A DNA stretch of 64,000 nucleotides from Prevotella sp. (GCA_017651265.1 JAGCDO010000026.1:95595-159594); one strand, 5' to 3'. Counted from the stretch's first letter, positions 18,697-29,332 are shown. The notes: generated by a model not told the origin, from the letters alone. Translations and numbers: made by a program.

Positions 18697-19812
18697 TTAT
18701 TGGTTTCTTTGTGCCAACCGGATCACCTCATCGGCAATGATGTCGGCCGAGTTGGGCAGGGCGAGCTTGAGGATGTTCTCGCGAAGGGATGATAGCTTCC
18801 CTTCGTCTTTTACCGTGGCGATGGCCAGTTCGATGACCTTCTCGGGGGCCTCGCTGTCCTTGACATACAAGGCTGCATCCTTGTTTACCAGCGCCATGGC
18901 GTTCTTGGTCTGATGGTCCTCTGCCACATTCGGCGAAGGAACAAGGATGACGGGTGTTCCCAGAAGACAGAACTCAGAGATACTTCCTGCGCCTGCACGA
19001 CTGATGACCAAGTCGGCAGCCTTGTAGGCTGCGCCCATGTCGGTAATGAAGTCCATCACCTTCAGCATCGGCAGCTCATGATGCTCCTTCAACTTCTCCA
19101 GGATACTCTCGTGGTAGTACTTACCGGTCTGCCAGATTACCTGCACACCGCTGTTCTCTATCTCATCCAGGTGTTGCAGCACACTCTCGTTCACGGTGCG
19201 GGCTCCCAAGGAACCGCCCACGATGAGGATGGTTTTCTTCTCAGGATCCAGTCCGAATTGCTTGATGGCTTCCTCACGACTGATGGTTGTCTCCAGTAAC
19301 GACTGACGTACGGGGTTTCCTGTCATGATGATCTTCTCTGCAGGGAAGAAGCGATCCATATTCTCGTAGGCCACGCAGATCTTCTCTGCCTTCTTGGCCA
19401 ACAGTTTGTTGGTGACACCTGCATAGGAGTTCTGTTCCTGTATCAGACAGGGGATTCCCATGGCGGCGCACTTGTTCAGTGTAGGTCCGCTGGCGTAACC
19501 GCCCACACCCACAGCAGCCATCGGACGGAAGTCCTTGATGATGCTGCGCGCCATGCGCTGACTTTTCCATATCTTGTAGAGTACCTTCACGTTCTTCAGC
19601 AGGTTCTTCCTGTCGAAGCCGCAAATAGGCAATCCTTTGATTTCATATCCGGCAGCGGGAACACGCTGCATCTCCATGCGGTCTTCTGCACCCACGAACA
19701 GGATCTTTGCTTCCGGATTCTTGTTCTTGATGGCATTGGCAATGGATATAGCAGGGAAGATATGTCCTCCTGTGCCACCTCCACTGATGATAATCCTCAA
19801 TTCCTTTTCCAT
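18697..19812 (-). CDS. murG: MurG glycosyltransferase (lipid II synthesis)
   Basis: Membrane-associated GT28 enzyme that adds GlcNAc to lipid I. 371 residues. IISGGGTGGHIFPAISIA is the N-terminal glycine loop for lipid binding. VGGYASGP, LIQEQNSYAG and VGGSLGARTVNE follow. The UDP-GlcNAc site is SRAGAGSISEFCLLGTPVIL with PNVAEDHQTKNA. It starts at ATG 19812, 34 bases after ftsW and 36 bases before murC. Confidence 0.97.
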   Translation of the reverse strand: MEKELRIIISGGGTGGHIFPAISIANAIKNKNPEAKILFVGAEDRMEMQRVPAAGYEIKGLPICGFDRKNLLKNVKVLYKIWKSQRMARSIIKDFRPMAAVGVGGYASGPTLNKCAAMGIPCLIQEQNSYAGVTNKLLAKKAEKICVAYENMDRFFPAEKIIMTGNPVRQSLLETTISREEAIKQFGLDPEKKTILIVGGSLGARTVNESVLQHLDEIENSGVQVIWQTGKYYHESILEKLKEHHELPMLKVMDFITDMGAAYKAADLVISRAGAGSISEFCLLGTPVILVPSPNVAEDHQTKNAMALVNKDAALYVKDSEAPEKVIELAIATVKDEGKLSSLRENILKLALPNSADIIADEVIRLAQRNQ

Positions 19813-19846
19813 GTCTTTGTTGTTTAGGTGATCCTTATATGATGAC

Positions 19847-21118
19847 TCATGCCGCTTTGGCCATTGTTCTCTTTTCTGTTGCCTCGTCTTTCCGCTTGGC
19901 TGTGTAACTGACGCTCAGGATGATTCCCACATAGACACAGTTCACAATCGTGGATGTTCCACCCTTACTGATGAGCGGCAGCGGCTGTCCAGTAACAGGT
20001 GCCAGTCCTACGGCCACGGCCATATTGAACATGGCCTGCGTTACCAGCAGCAGGGCGATACCCATGATCAGCAGTGCGGGGAACGCGTTGGCACAACGGT
20101 TAGCGATGGAAGCCGTGCGGAACAACAGGATGATATATAACAGACAGACTACAGCTGCCCCCACGATACCCATCTCTTCGATGATGATGGCGTAGATGAA
20201 GTCGGAGAAAGCCTGCGAGAGGAAGTCACGCTCCACAGAGTTACCCGGGCCTTTACCCACGATGTTCGAGGAGGCGATGGCAATCTTCGCATGACTCTTC
20301 TGTGCGTCCTTGTCGAGGTCAACCTCTTCGGGTGAGAGTTCCGTATGGTCCATGAAATCGACGATTCTCGCCTTCCAGGTGTCGGCACGGTGGAAGATCT
20401 TGGCCATGAAGCCAGGTGCTTCCTTCTTCTCCACCACCTGCTCGGTCATGTTCATCTTCTCACTGTCGGTCGGCTCTTTCGCATCGTTACCCACCAGCAT
20501 GATCATGGCAAACCCTGTTGCTGCCAACAAGGCCAGCACACCCATGAGTCGTCCCAACTGCACCTTTGGAACCCGTCCAATAAACATCATGATGATCACC
20601 GTCAGGAACAAGAGTGCTGCTGTAGAGAGGTTCTCCATGGCGATGAGGAAGATAATGGGCAGTGATACAAACAGAATATATTTGAACGCACGACGGTCGG
20701 CCCCGTCAATGGTCTGCATGGCACTTAGAATTTGTGCCTCTGCGAGGATGACAGCACCTTTCGCTATCTCTGAGGGCTGGAACTGAATGCCGAACAAGCC
20801 AATCCATCGCTGGGCGCCGTTGGTTGACTGTCCTACAATCAGTACGGCAATGAGCATAACCAGCGAGATGACCAGGGCGAAGGGGGTGACGATCTTGAAG
20901 TACTTACACTTGATATTCATCGTCACGATCATGAATCCCACGCCGAAGAACAGCAGGATGGTATGGTAGAGCACCGGATTCCAGTAGTTACCTGCCTTGT
21001 AGGTCAGCGAGCTGGAGGCACTATATACCTCAAGCACACTGACGATGCACAGCAGGAAGAACACCATCCAGATGATGCCATCGCCCTTGATTTTCAGTCG
21101 GCTCAGTTTATTGAACAT
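19847..21118 (-). CDS. ftsW: FtsW, septal peptidoglycan polymerase (SEDS family)
   Basis: Multi-pass SEDS glycosyltransferase that works with the division transpeptidase. 423 residues with about ten hydrophobic segments. QFQPSEIAKGAVILAEA contains the conserved PSE(x)AK motif, and GQPLPLISKGGTSTIVNC the C-terminal signature. A large extracytoplasmic loop lies around residues 205-285 (rich in Lys/Glu with HRADTWKARIVDFM). ATG 21118; 14 bases after murD. Confidence 0.95.
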   Translation of the reverse strand: MFNKLSRLKIKGDGIIWMVFFLLCIVSVLEVYSASSSLTYKAGNYWNPVLYHTILLFFGVGFMIVTMNIKCKYFKIVTPFALVISLVMLIAVLIVGQSTNGAQRWIGLFGIQFQPSEIAKGAVILAEAQILSAMQTIDGADRRAFKYILFVSLPIIFLIAMENLSTAALLFLTVIIMMFIGRVPKVQLGRLMGVLALLAATGFAMIMLVGNDAKEPTDSEKMNMTEQVVEKKEAPGFMAKIFHRADTWKARIVDFMDHTELSPEEVDLDKDAQKSHAKIAIASSNIVGKGPGNSVERDFLSQAFSDFIYAIIIEEMGIVGAAVVCLLYIILLFRTASIANRCANAFPALLIMGIALLLVTQAMFNMAVAVGLAPVTGQPLPLISKGGTSTIVNCVYVGIILSVSYTAKRKDEATEKRTMAKAA

Positions 21119-21132
21119 ATACTACTATTATA

Positions 21133-22464
21133 TTATAGGTTTCGTGCGAGCGTCTTGAACTGCTCACCACGATCCTCCATATTCTTGAAAAGGTCGAACG
21201 AGGCGCAGCACGGACTGAGCAGTACGGTCATGCCCGGCTCTGCCATCTCGTAACAGGCCTCTATACACTCTTTCATAGAGTGGGTGTCGCGTACAGGAAT
21301 GCCCATTTCATCGAAGTTTTCGTGCAACTTGGTGTTGTCGGCACCAAGATAAACCAGTCCTGCACATTTCTTTTTCACCAGTTCCTTGATCGGGGTATAG
21401 TCATTACCCTTGTCCTTACCGCCGATGATCAGGATGGTGGGGGTCTTCATGCTCTCCAGTGCATACCAGCATGCATCAACGTTGGTAGCCTTGGAGTCGT
21501 TGATATATTGCACACCACCCACGGTGCACACCTTCTCCAGTCTGTGCTCCACGCCGGGGAAGTCGCTAAGACTCTTGCGGATTACCTCTTTCTTGATGCC
21601 TGCCACATCGGAAGCGATACCTGCAGCCAGTGAGTTGTAGATATTGTGCTTACCTGTCAGCGAGAGGGCTTCCTGTTCCATGTTGAACGGGGTAGGGACC
21701 TCGATGGTATATTGTCCTTCCTCGATGTAACCGATACTGCCTTTCTCCTTCAGTTCAGAGAAGGGAAGCTGCAGCGCCTTGATATCATATTTCTCCAACT
21801 CGCGCTTGATGATGGGGTCATCATTCCAATAGATGAACGCATCATCCTTGGTTTGGTTCTGGATAATCCTCATCTTCGAGTCCACATAGTTCTGCATGTT
21901 GTTCTGGTAGCGGTCCAGATGGTCGGGCGTGATATTCAGCAACACAGCCACGTTGGCACGGAAGTCGTACATGTTATCCAGCTGGAACGAGCTCAGTTCA
22001 ATGATATAGTATTCATGCGGATCCTCTGCCACCTGCAGTGCCAGACTGTTTCCGATGTTTCCAGCCAGTCCTGCATCATAGCCTGCCTCCTTGAAGATAT
22101 GATAGATCAGCGAGGTAGTGGTGGTCTTACCGTTACTACCTGTGATACAGATCATCTTCGCGTCGGTATATCTGCCTGCGAACTCAATCTCACTGATGAT
22201 GTGGATGCCCTTGGCGATGATCTTCTGGATCATAGGGGCTTCATCAGGGATGCCCGGACTCTTGATCACCTCATCTGCATCCAGGATCTTCTCTTCTGTA
22301 TGGTGTCCTTCTTCCCACTCAATCTGGTGGCCGTCCAGCAATTTCTTATATTTGTCCTTAATCGATCCCATGTCTGATACAAAGACACGGAATCCTTCTT
22401 TCTTGGCGAGAACGGCGGCACCTGCTCCGCTCTCTGCGGCTCCTAATACGACAATCTTTTTCAT
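21133..22464 (-). CDS. murD: UDP-N-acetylmuramoyl-L-alanine--D-glutamate ligase
   Basis: Cytoplasmic Mur ligase adding D-Glu. 443 residues. The N-terminal Rossmann-like VVLGAAESGAGAAVLAKKEG, P-loop TGSNGKTTTTSLIYHI, VLLNITPDHLDRY and YINDSKATNVDAC are the expected motifs, and IIGGKDKGNDY the C-terminal one. It lies between mraY (6-bp gap) and ftsW. Confidence 0.97.
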   Translation of the reverse strand: MKKIVVLGAAESGAGAAVLAKKEGFRVFVSDMGSIKDKYKKLLDGHQIEWEEGHHTEEKILDADEVIKSPGIPDEAPMIQKIIAKGIHIISEIEFAGRYTDAKMICITGSNGKTTTTSLIYHIFKEAGYDAGLAGNIGNSLALQVAEDPHEYYIIELSSFQLDNMYDFRANVAVLLNITPDHLDRYQNNMQNYVDSKMRIIQNQTKDDAFIYWNDDPIIKRELEKYDIKALQLPFSELKEKGSIGYIEEGQYTIEVPTPFNMEQEALSLTGKHNIYNSLAAGIASDVAGIKKEVIRKSLSDFPGVEHRLEKVCTVGGVQYINDSKATNVDACWYALESMKTPTILIIGGKDKGNDYTPIKELVKKKCAGLVYLGADNTKLHENFDEMGIPVRDTHSMKECIEACYEMAEPGMTVLLSPCCASFDLFKNMEDRGEQFKTLARNL

Positions 22465-22470
22465 TCTTCT

Positions 22471-23739
22471 TTATCTGATTTTCAAGGTGATGATGGTGAG
22501 TGCTGCCAGGATGATGGACACAATCCAGAACCTGACAGTGATCTTCGACTCATGGAACTGGCGCTGCGGCCAATTCTTGAAGATATACCGGCTGGTGGGA
22601 TCCAGCTGTGAGTCGAGCTTACGGAAATTGTCGTGAATCGGTGTGGCTCTGAACACACGTACACGCTGTCCTTTTCGCTTGTAGATCTTAAACACCTGAG
22701 TTTGTATGATGACGCTGAGGCTCTCCACGAAGAAGATGCCGCAGAGGATCAGCAATAACAGTTCCTTGTGGATGATCACGGCGCCCACACCAATGATACC
22801 GCCAATGGTGAGCGATCCTGTATCACCCATGAATACCTGAGCCGGGAAGGCGTTATACCAGAGGAATCCGATCATGGCACCGATGAAGGCGCAGAGGAAG
22901 ATCACCAGTTCCTGTGAACCTGGAATGAACATGATGTTGAAGTAGGCTGCATACTCGATATGACTGCTCACATACGCTAGTATGCCTAACGCCACACCGA
23001 TGATAGCCGATGTACCTGAGCACATACCATCCATACCGTCGTTGAGGTTTGCCCCGTTGGAGACAGCTGTTACCACGAGAATGGTCATGATCACGAAAAG
23101 AATCCATCCTGCTGCACGGGCGTTCTCCCCGCAGAAAGATGTGATCTTCGAGTAGTCGAGGTCGTGGTTCTTCACAAACGGAATGGTGGTCTTGAGCGAT
23201 TTCACCGTTTCCGACTTATGTATCACCGTTTCCTGACCTTGTCTTACGGTGGTGAGGTTCTCGTTGATCTTTGCGTCAGGACTCAACCAGAGGGTAAGAC
23301 CCACGATGAGTCCGATACTCACCTGACCAACAATCTTATACTTTCCTTTCAGTCCGTCCTTGTTCTTACGGAAGATCTTGATATAGTCATCGAGGAATCC
23401 CAAGAATCCCAGCCAAACAGTGGTAATGATCATCAGGATAAGGTAGATATTCCTCATTCGTCCTAACAGGATCACGGGCACGAGAATACTCACGATGATG
23501 ATGATGCCACCCATGGTGGGAACACCTTTCTTCTTCTCGCCAAACGGGTCGATACTGGGATCGCGCGACGTTTCAGCGATGTTCCTGCGTTTCATGTACT
23601 TGATGAAATGCTCTCCGAACCAGGCAGAGATAATCAGCGCCAGAATCAGGGTAAGTAAGGCGCGGAAAGAGATATACGACCAGAGGTGCGACCCGGGTAT
23701 ATCGAATTTCTCCAAGAATCTGAACAGATAGTATAGCAT
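22471..23739 (-). CDS. mraY: Phospho-N-acetylmuramoyl-pentapeptide transferase
   Basis: Integral membrane enzyme that links phospho-MurNAc-pentapeptide to undecaprenyl phosphate, making lipid I. 422 residues with about ten membrane segments. KKKGVPTMGG, LGFLDDYIK (catalytic Asp pair), NGANLNDGMDGM and the last cytoplasmic motif RATPIHDNFRKL (HHxx-like region) are visible. The stretch at residues ~165-215 (KINENLTTVRQGQETVIHKS) is a periplasmic insertion common in Bacteroidota MraY. ATG 23739; 11 bases after murE. Confidence 0.96.
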   Translation of the reverse strand: MLYYLFRFLEKFDIPGSHLWSYISFRALLTLILALIISAWFGEHFIKYMKRRNIAETSRDPSIDPFGEKKKGVPTMGGIIIIVSILVPVILLGRMRNIYLILMIITTVWLGFLGFLDDYIKIFRKNKDGLKGKYKIVGQVSIGLIVGLTLWLSPDAKINENLTTVRQGQETVIHKSETVKSLKTTIPFVKNHDLDYSKITSFCGENARAAGWILFVIMTILVVTAVSNGANLNDGMDGMCSGTSAIIGVALGILAYVSSHIEYAAYFNIMFIPGSQELVIFLCAFIGAMIGFLWYNAFPAQVFMGDTGSLTIGGIIGVGAVIIHKELLLLILCGIFFVESLSVIIQTQVFKIYKRKGQRVRVFRATPIHDNFRKLDSQLDPTSRYIFKNWPQRQFHESKITVRFWIVSIILAALTIITLKIR

Positions 23740-23750
23740 GGTATTTCGTT

Positions 23751-25202
23751 TTACGAATTAAAAATCTCCCTCAGCACCTCTTTGTCATCGAAGTGGTGCT
23801 TCACTCCCTTGATTTCCTGATAGTCCTCATGTCCCTTGCCGGCTACGAGGATTACATCGCCTTTCTTGGCCATCATACATGCCGTGCGGATGGCTTCCCG
23901 ACGGTCAACGATGCTGATCACCTTCTTCATCTGCTGCTTGTCAAGACCAGCCAGCATATCGTTGATGATGTCCTGTGGCTCTTCAAAGCGGGGATTGTCG
24001 GAAGTGATGATCACCTTGTCGCTCTGCTTGACGGCCTCCTGTGCCATCAATGGGCGCTTTCCCTTATCACGGTTTCCGCCTGCTCCGCATACTGTAATCA
24101 CCTGTCCTTTACCGTTCAGCACCTCGTGAATGGCCTTGAGCACATTCTCCAGTGCATCAGGAGTGTGGGCATAGTCAACAATGGCGGTGAATCCCTCTGG
24201 TGAGTGGATGGGATCAAGACGACCGTTCACGCTCTTCAGCGTGCTCATCACCACCAGAACCTTTTCTGGATCCTGTCCTAACATGATGGCTGCGCCATAG
24301 ACGGCCAGCAGGTTACTTACGTTGAACTTCCCGATGAACTGTACACCTACCTCACGACCGTCGATCTCGAGGTACATTCCCTCGAAGTGACACTCCAGGA
24401 TGCGTGCTTTGAAGTCGGCTGCAGCACGAGTAGAATAGGTCTTCACCGTTGCCTTACAGTTCTGCACCATCACCATACCGTTCTTATCATCGGCATTGAT
24501 GATGGCAAAGGCACTCTTCGGCAGATTGTCGAAGAACATCTTCTTGGCATTGCGGTAGTTCTCCACAGTCTTGTGGTAGTCCATATGATCGCGTGTCAGG
24601 TTCGTGAAGATACCTCCTGCGAACTTCAGTCCACCTATACGCTTCTGGTGGATGGCATGACTGGAGCATTCCATGAACGCATATTCGCATCCTGCCTCCA
24701 CCATCTTGGCCAGCAAGGCATTCAGCTCGATGGGGTCGGGGGTGGTATGACTGGCCGGTATCTCCTCTCCTTCGATATAGTTGCACACCGTGGAGAGCAG
24801 TCCGCAGCGATAACCCAACTGACGGAACATATTATATAATAAGGTGGCGATGGTGGTCTTGCCGTTTGTTCCCGTCACTCCCACCAGCTTCAGCTGAGCT
24901 GAGGGGTTACCGTAGAATAACGTGGCTACCTTACCCACGGCATCTTCCGTGGACTCCACCTGGATATAAGTCACATTTGCTTTTGTCTCTGCAGGGATTT
25001 CCTCACAGAGGATGGCGTTGGCACCCTGTTCAAGTGCTTTGCCGATGAAGGTATGACCGTCGACCTGTGTACCTCGCATGGCCACGAACAGATGACCCTC
25101 GCGGATCTTCCTGCTGTCGATGTTCACACCGGTTATGTCGATGTCTGTATCACCCTTGATGCAGACAGGCTTGATATTCTTCAGTAACTGGTTCAGTATC
25201 AT
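23751..25202 (-). CDS. murE: UDP-N-acetylmuramoyl-L-alanyl-D-glutamate--2,6-diaminopimelate ligase
   Basis: Cytoplasmic Mur ligase adding the third stem residue. 483 residues. [17 protein letters not shown] is the P-loop, [12 protein letters not shown] the central motif and [11 protein letters not shown] the ADP-binding site. The amino-acid-selecting motif is DNPR (SDNPRFEEP), the form specific for meso-diaminopimelate instead of L-lysine. ATG 25202; one base separates it from the upstream transpeptidase stop, so translation is probably coupled. Confidence 0.97.
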   Translation of the reverse strand: MILNQLLKNIKPVCIKGDTDIDITGVNIDSRKIREGHLFVAMRGTQVDGHTFIGKALEQGANAILCEEIPAETKANVTYIQVESTEDAVGKVATLFYGNPSAQLKLVGVTGTNGKTTIATLLYNMFRQLGYRCGLLSTVCNYIEGEEIPASHTTPDPIELNALLAKMVEAGCEYAFMECSSHAIHQKRIGGLKFAGGIFTNLTRDHMDYHKTVENYRNAKKMFFDNLPKSAFAIINADDKNGMVMVQNCKATVKTYSTRAAADFKARILECHFEGMYLEIDGREVGVQFIGKFNVSNLLAVYGAAIMLGQDPEKVLVVMSTLKSVNGRLDPIHSPEGFTAIVDYAHTPDALENVLKAIHEVLNGKGQVITVCGAGGNRDKGKRPLMAQEAVKQSDKVIITSDNPRFEEPQDIINDMLAGLDKQQMKKVISIVDRREAIRTACMMAKKGDVILVAGKGHEDYQEIKGVKHHFDDKEVLREIFNS

Positions 25203-25203
25203 A

Positions 25204-27360
25204 TCAGTTGAGTTTTAATGAACACACTTCTCCTTTTTTGATCTGATGACCGGCGGGCAGACTCTGACTCACTACCTTGCCGCGTCCTTCTATACGCACC
25301 TTCACCTCCTTGCTCTCCAGCAGATAGACTGCATCGCGGGCACCCATGCCTGTCACATCAGGCATCTGTCCTGCTCGCATGTTATCCACCTTCGTCAGCA
25401 TTACCTGGTTGTTCTGGTGCGAGGTGGTGCCCCAGATGGGATTGCCGTTCGCATAGCTTCCGCTCCAGTTCTCATTGGTCTTCACGCCCAGATGAGAGAG
25501 CACATAGTCGGCTGCGAGGATATTACCGTTCTTTACCTCCGGTAAGAGCACCGACAGAGAGTCGCGTGCATCAGCTACGCTCAGCTTCAGGTCTTGCGCC
25601 ATGATTCCTTCGGAAATATGGTGGAATACCACACCGCTCATACCACCGCCAGATGCGGGAAGACCCGACTTCTGGATACATACAATACAGCTGTATCGGG
25701 GGGCATCGGCTGGGAAGTAACCGGCAAACGACAGCAGGTAGTTCATCTGGCCCGACTTATATCCGCCGGCACCTTTCGAGATCTGTGCCGTACCTGTCTT
25801 ACCTGCCACCTTGAATGAGGGAGAACCGGCCTTCTTACCCAGTCCCTGACTTACCACATGGTAGAGAATGGTCTGTATCTCCTTGAGCGTCTTCTCTTTG
25901 CAGATCTGTTCTCTGATTACCTCCGGCGGAAAATCCATCAGCACCTCTCCGTTCTTCACCACTTGCTTCACGAAACGGGGACGCATCATCTTACCGTTAT
26001 TGGCGATGGCGTTGTAGAAGGTGAGGGTAGAGATAGGTGGCACCTGGGTCTCGTAACCGATGCTCATCCATGCCAAGGCCGTCTTACTCCAGTTGGCCCA
26101 GTGCTTACCCGTCTTGTCCATCTTCGGCATACGGATGCGGGCAGGAGATGATCCCACCAATGGGATGCGCAGATCCTCAGCCAGTCCTAAGCGGTGGATG
26201 CCTTGTACGAATTTCTCCGGGTTCTTACCATAGTGCTCGTCGATGATACGACTCACGCCGATGTTCGAAGAGTACTCAAGGGTCTGCGGCAACGACAGTC
26301 TGCCATATCCACCGCGGTGCCAGTTATGGTCGCGCATCTTTGCCCCGTGCATATCCATAATACCACCGAAGGTATCCACATGATAGTTCGTGTCAACCAC
26401 GCCATCATCCAGTGCCACCATGATCGAGGCTGTCTTGAACACAGAGCCCGGCTCAAGTAGGTCGGATACTGCATCGTTCTTTACCTCGCGGTACTCTCCG
26501 TCGTCACACTTCGTCATGTTCACGATGGCCTTGACGTCACCGGTCTGTACCTCCATTACGATGGCCACACCCACATTACCGTTGATCAGCTTCAGCTCAT
26601 CGATCAGGGCGCGTTCAGCCAGATCCTGCATACCTACATCGATGGTAGTCACGATATCTGCTCCGTCGATAGGTGGACGTTCCGTGATGCTCAGGTATTT
26701 GTTCATCACTTTTTTGCGTTGCACGATACCCGACTTTCCACGCAGGATCGAGTCGAACGACAACTCCAGTCCGCACCTGGCCGTATCTTTTGCGCCGAAC
26801 ATGTCACCCACGGTGCGTTGTGCCAATGAACCGAAGGGGCGTTGGCGGGCATTGAAAGTCTCGGTATGGAAGCCGCCCTTGAATGGTTTCAGGTTGAAAA
26901 CAGGCAGTTTCTTTACTTCTGTGTAGACATCATAGCTCACGCGTTTTTTCCAGATGGGCCAGTTCTGACTCATGATCTTGTGGCCCTCCTCGAGGTCACG
27001 CTTGAACTCTGCTGCTGATTTCTCAGGGAAGATGTCGTGCAGACCTTCGCAGATACTATCCACCTTCTCGTTCCACAGCGAGTCCTTCTCTTCACCACCC
27101 GCCTTGAAGTCCATATACAACTTAAACTCCGGCAGACTGCTCGCCATGAGTCGTCCGTCACAGCTGAGGATGTTTCCACGTACCGGCTTTACATCTACAC
27201 TGTCTCTCTTCAAACGGTCGGCCACCTTCATCCAGTAGTCACGCTTCACCGTAGCGGTATAGAGTGCCTTACCTACAATCATGATGCCCAGCAAGACCAT
27301 CAGGTAACCGATGATCTTGTAACGTGGTATGATTTTCTTTCTGTCGAAGAGACTGCCCAT
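25204..27360 (-). CDS. ftsI: Division-specific transpeptidase (PBP3/FtsI) with PASTA domain
   Basis: Class B penicillin-binding protein that cross-links septal peptidoglycan with FtsW. 718 residues: a cytoplasmic start, a membrane helix at ~15-33, a pedestal (~60-250) and the transpeptidase with SxxK motif in [11 protein letters not shown], SxN in [10 protein letters not shown] and KTG in [11 protein letters not shown]. The C-terminal ~60 residues, [18 protein letters not shown] and onward, form one PASTA domain, absent from E. coli FtsI. It lies between the FtsL-like gene (9-bp gap) and murE. Confidence 0.95.
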   Translation of the reverse strand: MGSLFDRKKIIPRYKIIGYLMVLLGIMIVGKALYTATVKRDYWMKVADRLKRDSVDVKPVRGNILSCDGRLMASSLPEFKLYMDFKAGGEEKDSLWNEKVDSICEGLHDIFPEKSAAEFKRDLEEGHKIMSQNWPIWKKRVSYDVYTEVKKLPVFNLKPFKGGFHTETFNARQRPFGSLAQRTVGDMFGAKDTARCGLELSFDSILRGKSGIVQRKKVMNKYLSITERPPIDGADIVTTIDVGMQDLAERALIDELKLINGNVGVAIVMEVQTGDVKAIVNMTKCDDGEYREVKNDAVSDLLEPGSVFKTASIMVALDDGVVDTNYHVDTFGGIMDMHGAKMRDHNWHRGGYGRLSLPQTLEYSSNIGVSRIIDEHYGKNPEKFVQGIHRLGLAEDLRIPLVGSSPARIRMPKMDKTGKHWANWSKTALAWMSIGYETQVPPISTLTFYNAIANNGKMMRPRFVKQVVKNGEVLMDFPPEVIREQICKEKTLKEIQTILYHVVSQGLGKKAGSPSFKVAGKTGTAQISKGAGGYKSGQMNYLLSFAGYFPADAPRYSCIVCIQKSGLPASGGGMSGVVFHHISEGIMAQDLKLSVADARDSLSVLLPEVKNGNILAADYVLSHLGVKTNENWSGSYANGNPIWGTTSHQNNQVMLTKVDNMRAGQMPDVTGMGARDAVYLLESKEVKVRIEGRGKVVSQSLPAGHQIKKGEVCSLKLN

Positions 27361-27369
27361 GATTCTAAT

Positions 27370-27894
27370 CTAAGGTGTATATATAATATAAGGTGGCTGA
27401 TTGGGAATCTTCAGCACACTGTCCTTGTTGTTCTGTAACATCTCGAGCACATTACTCTCGCGGCATTTCTCCGTCAGCTCGCTTGAACTGGAGAGCGCCT
27501 TGTACTTGGCATCCGTCAGTTCGTTGTTCAGTCGGTCTATTTCCAGCATGTCCTTCTGACAACTGTATCTGTTGGATATATAGACGATGGTGAAACCTAC
27601 AATCAGCAGGATTACCCCAATTTGTCGTCTCAGGAAGTCGGTAGTCAACCAGTCGCCACCAAGGATCTTCCTCAGCGTGAAGGTAGCCGACATCGGCTGT
27701 TCGTCCTCGCGTGCCTGTTCCTTGAAGGCCTCTTGCAGCGAGAGCGGTTCCTCCTTCTCTTTTGTCGCATTGCCGTTGTTTTTTACAACATCGGGCTGCT
27801 CCACGAGCTTCCCTGCTCCCGCAGGGACTTGCTCGTGGGCATCCTCCTTCTTTGCTTTCTCATTCAGATTTAAAAGACTTTTGTCTTCATTCAT
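27370..27894 (-). CDS. ftsL: FtsL-like cell division protein
   Basis: 174-residue single-pass protein in the place of ftsL between rsmH and ftsI. A long hydrophilic N-terminus (residues 1-90, Lys/Glu-rich) is followed by a membrane helix at 91-107 (QIGVILLIVGFTIVYIS) and a predicted coiled coil (MLEIDRLNNELTDAKYKAL). This layout matches the Bacteroidota FtsL-like family, much longer on the cytoplasmic side than the ~40 residues in E. coli. It starts at ATG 27894 and overlaps the rsmH stop by four bases. Confidence 0.85.
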   Translation of the reverse strand: MNEDKSLLNLNEKAKKEDAHEQVPAGAGKLVEQPDVVKNNGNATKEKEEPLSLQEAFKEQAREDEQPMSATFTLRKILGGDWLTTDFLRRQIGVILLIVGFTIVYISNRYSCQKDMLEIDRLNNELTDAKYKALSSSSELTEKCRESNVLEMLQNNKDSVLKIPNQPPYIIYTP

Positions 27895-28814
27895 GTTGTA
27901 TGTAATACTTTTTCGGCAATTCTTAGCTTTGCGCTTCTACTGCGCGGATTTTCTTGCTGTTCCTCATTATTGGGCACGATCACTTTTCCGTTCACGGCCT
28001 TGAAGGGAGTATCTATCCTCCCATAGAAATCTTGTTGTATTTTCCCCTCTGTGTTGCCCGCCTTCATGACATTCTTCACGATGCGGTCTTCCAGACTGTG
28101 GTAGGTGATGACCGACAAGCGTCCGCCTGGTTTGATCAGGTCGGTGGCAGCCAGCAACATCTCCTTCAGTGCATCCATTTCATGGTTCACCTCGATGCGC
28201 AGTGCCTGGAACATCCTTGCGGCATCTTTCTTCTCGTGTTCCCGCTGGAACAGGTGCTCGGTGACATGCAGCAGGTCGTGTGTGGTTACTATCGGTTTCG
28301 CTGTCCTGGCCTTCACGATGGCTGCCGCTATTCTTCTGGCGCTCTTCAGTTCCCCGTAGAGGTAGAAGATGTCGGCCAGCTTCTGCTCATCGGCCTTGTT
28401 CACGATCTCTGCTGCCGTGGTTCCCCCTTTTGTGTTCATTCTCATATCCAGTGCGGCATCGAAGCGGAACGAGAATCCGCGTGTCTCATCATCAAGATGA
28501 TGGCTCGAAACCCCAAGGTCGGCCAGCAGACCGTCTATCTGCTCTACGCCGTAGTAGCGCATCCAGTTGCGCAGGTAGCGGAAATTACTTCGTACGAAGG
28601 TGAACCGCTCATCACCTGGAATATTCCTTTCTGCGTCTGCATCCTGGTCGAAACTGTATAGATGACCGTTCTTGCCCAGTCGCTGCAGTATCTCTTTGCT
28701 GTGCCCGCCACCCCCGAACGTCACATCTACATAGATGCCGTCGGGACGGATAGCTAATCCGTCAACGCTCTCTTTCAAGAGCACCGGTACGTGATACACA
28801 CTGTCGATTTCCAA
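27891..28814 (-). CDS. rsmH: 16S rRNA (cytosine-1402-N4)-methyltransferase
   Basis: SAM-dependent methyltransferase acting on C1402 in the decoding site. 307 residues. YHVPVLLKESVDGL, VDVTFGGGGHSKEIL (SAM loop), DLGVSSHHLD, RGFSFRFDAALDMRMN and the C-terminal SLEDRIVK are the family motifs. There is no ATG start: the frame opens with TTG at 28814 or GTG at 28802, just after an AATTGA-type repeat that fills the gap to mraZ. The preceding in-frame codon but one is a stop, so the repeat seems to set the 5' boundary. Confidence 0.95.
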   Translation of the reverse strand: MEIDSVYHVPVLLKESVDGLAIRPDGIYVDVTFGGGGHSKEILQRLGKNGHLYSFDQDADAERNIPGDERFTFVRSNFRYLRNWMRYYGVEQIDGLLADLGVSSHHLDDETRGFSFRFDAALDMRMNTKGGTTAAEIVNKADEQKLADIFYLYGELKSARRIAAAIVKARTAKPIVTTHDLLHVTEHLFQREHEKKDAARMFQALRIEVNHEMDALKEMLLAATDLIKPGGRLSVITYHSLEDRIVKNVMKAGNTEGKIQQDFYGRIDTPFKAVNGKVIVPNNEEQQENPRSRSAKLRIAEKVLHTT

Positions 28815-28838
28815 TTTTCAATTATCAATTATGAATTA
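28811..28838. repeat. AATTGA-type repeat at the rsmH start
   Basis: CAATTTTCAATTATCAATTA and a few more bases fill the gap between mraZ and rsmH, including the mraZ stop and the rsmH TTG start. Confidence 0.75.
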
Positions 28839-29303
28839 GATATCAAGCGCCTCTGGTGCCGATGTCGCCATCACTCTCTCCAGTGCCTTTCCGAAGTCAT
28901 CTGGATCCATAAACGGCTTCTCGGTCTTGGCGCTGCTCCATATCTCGATGGTGTCGCCCATGCCGATGAACTTGATACCTTGCTCAATATCAGCCATCTT
29001 CAGGTAACGTTTGGGTATCAGGAACCTTCCGTTGCCATCCAGCGTTACCAGCTCCACATCACTCACGAACTGACGGTATATCTCCTGCTCTTCGCGGTTC
29101 CAGCGGTTCAGACTTTTCCGCATGGTGTCCATCTGCTCGTTCCATACCGATTCGGGATAGAGCACCAGACAAGGCTGGAATACGTCTTTCCGCATCACCA
29201 ACGATTCCTCGCTCGCTGCCTGTAGCACCTTGCGGAATATCGCCGGAAGGAAAACACGTCCTTTCGCATCTGTTTTTGCTTCTATATTACCTAAAAATCG
29301 CAT
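28836..29303 (-). CDS. mraZ: Transcriptional regulator MraZ
   Basis: DNA-binding protein with two AbrB-like SpoVT domains, head of the dcw cluster and usually a regulator of its own operon. 155 residues. MRFLGNIEAKTDAKGRVFLP is the first domain's start, and FLIPKRYLKMADIEQGIKFIG lies in the second. ATG 29303, about 30 bases after a perfect -7 box. The last codons and stop lie in the AATTGA repeat shared with the rsmH start. Confidence 0.95.
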   Translation of the reverse strand: MRFLGNIEAKTDAKGRVFLPAIFRKVLQAASEESLVMRKDVFQPCLVLYPESVWNEQMDTMRKSLNRWNREEQEIYRQFVSDVELVTLDGNGRFLIPKRYLKMADIEQGIKFIGMGDTIEIWSSAKTEKPFMDPDDFGKALERVMATSAPEALDI

Positions 29304-29332
29304 GCGTACTTATTAATATATGAATTCGGCTT

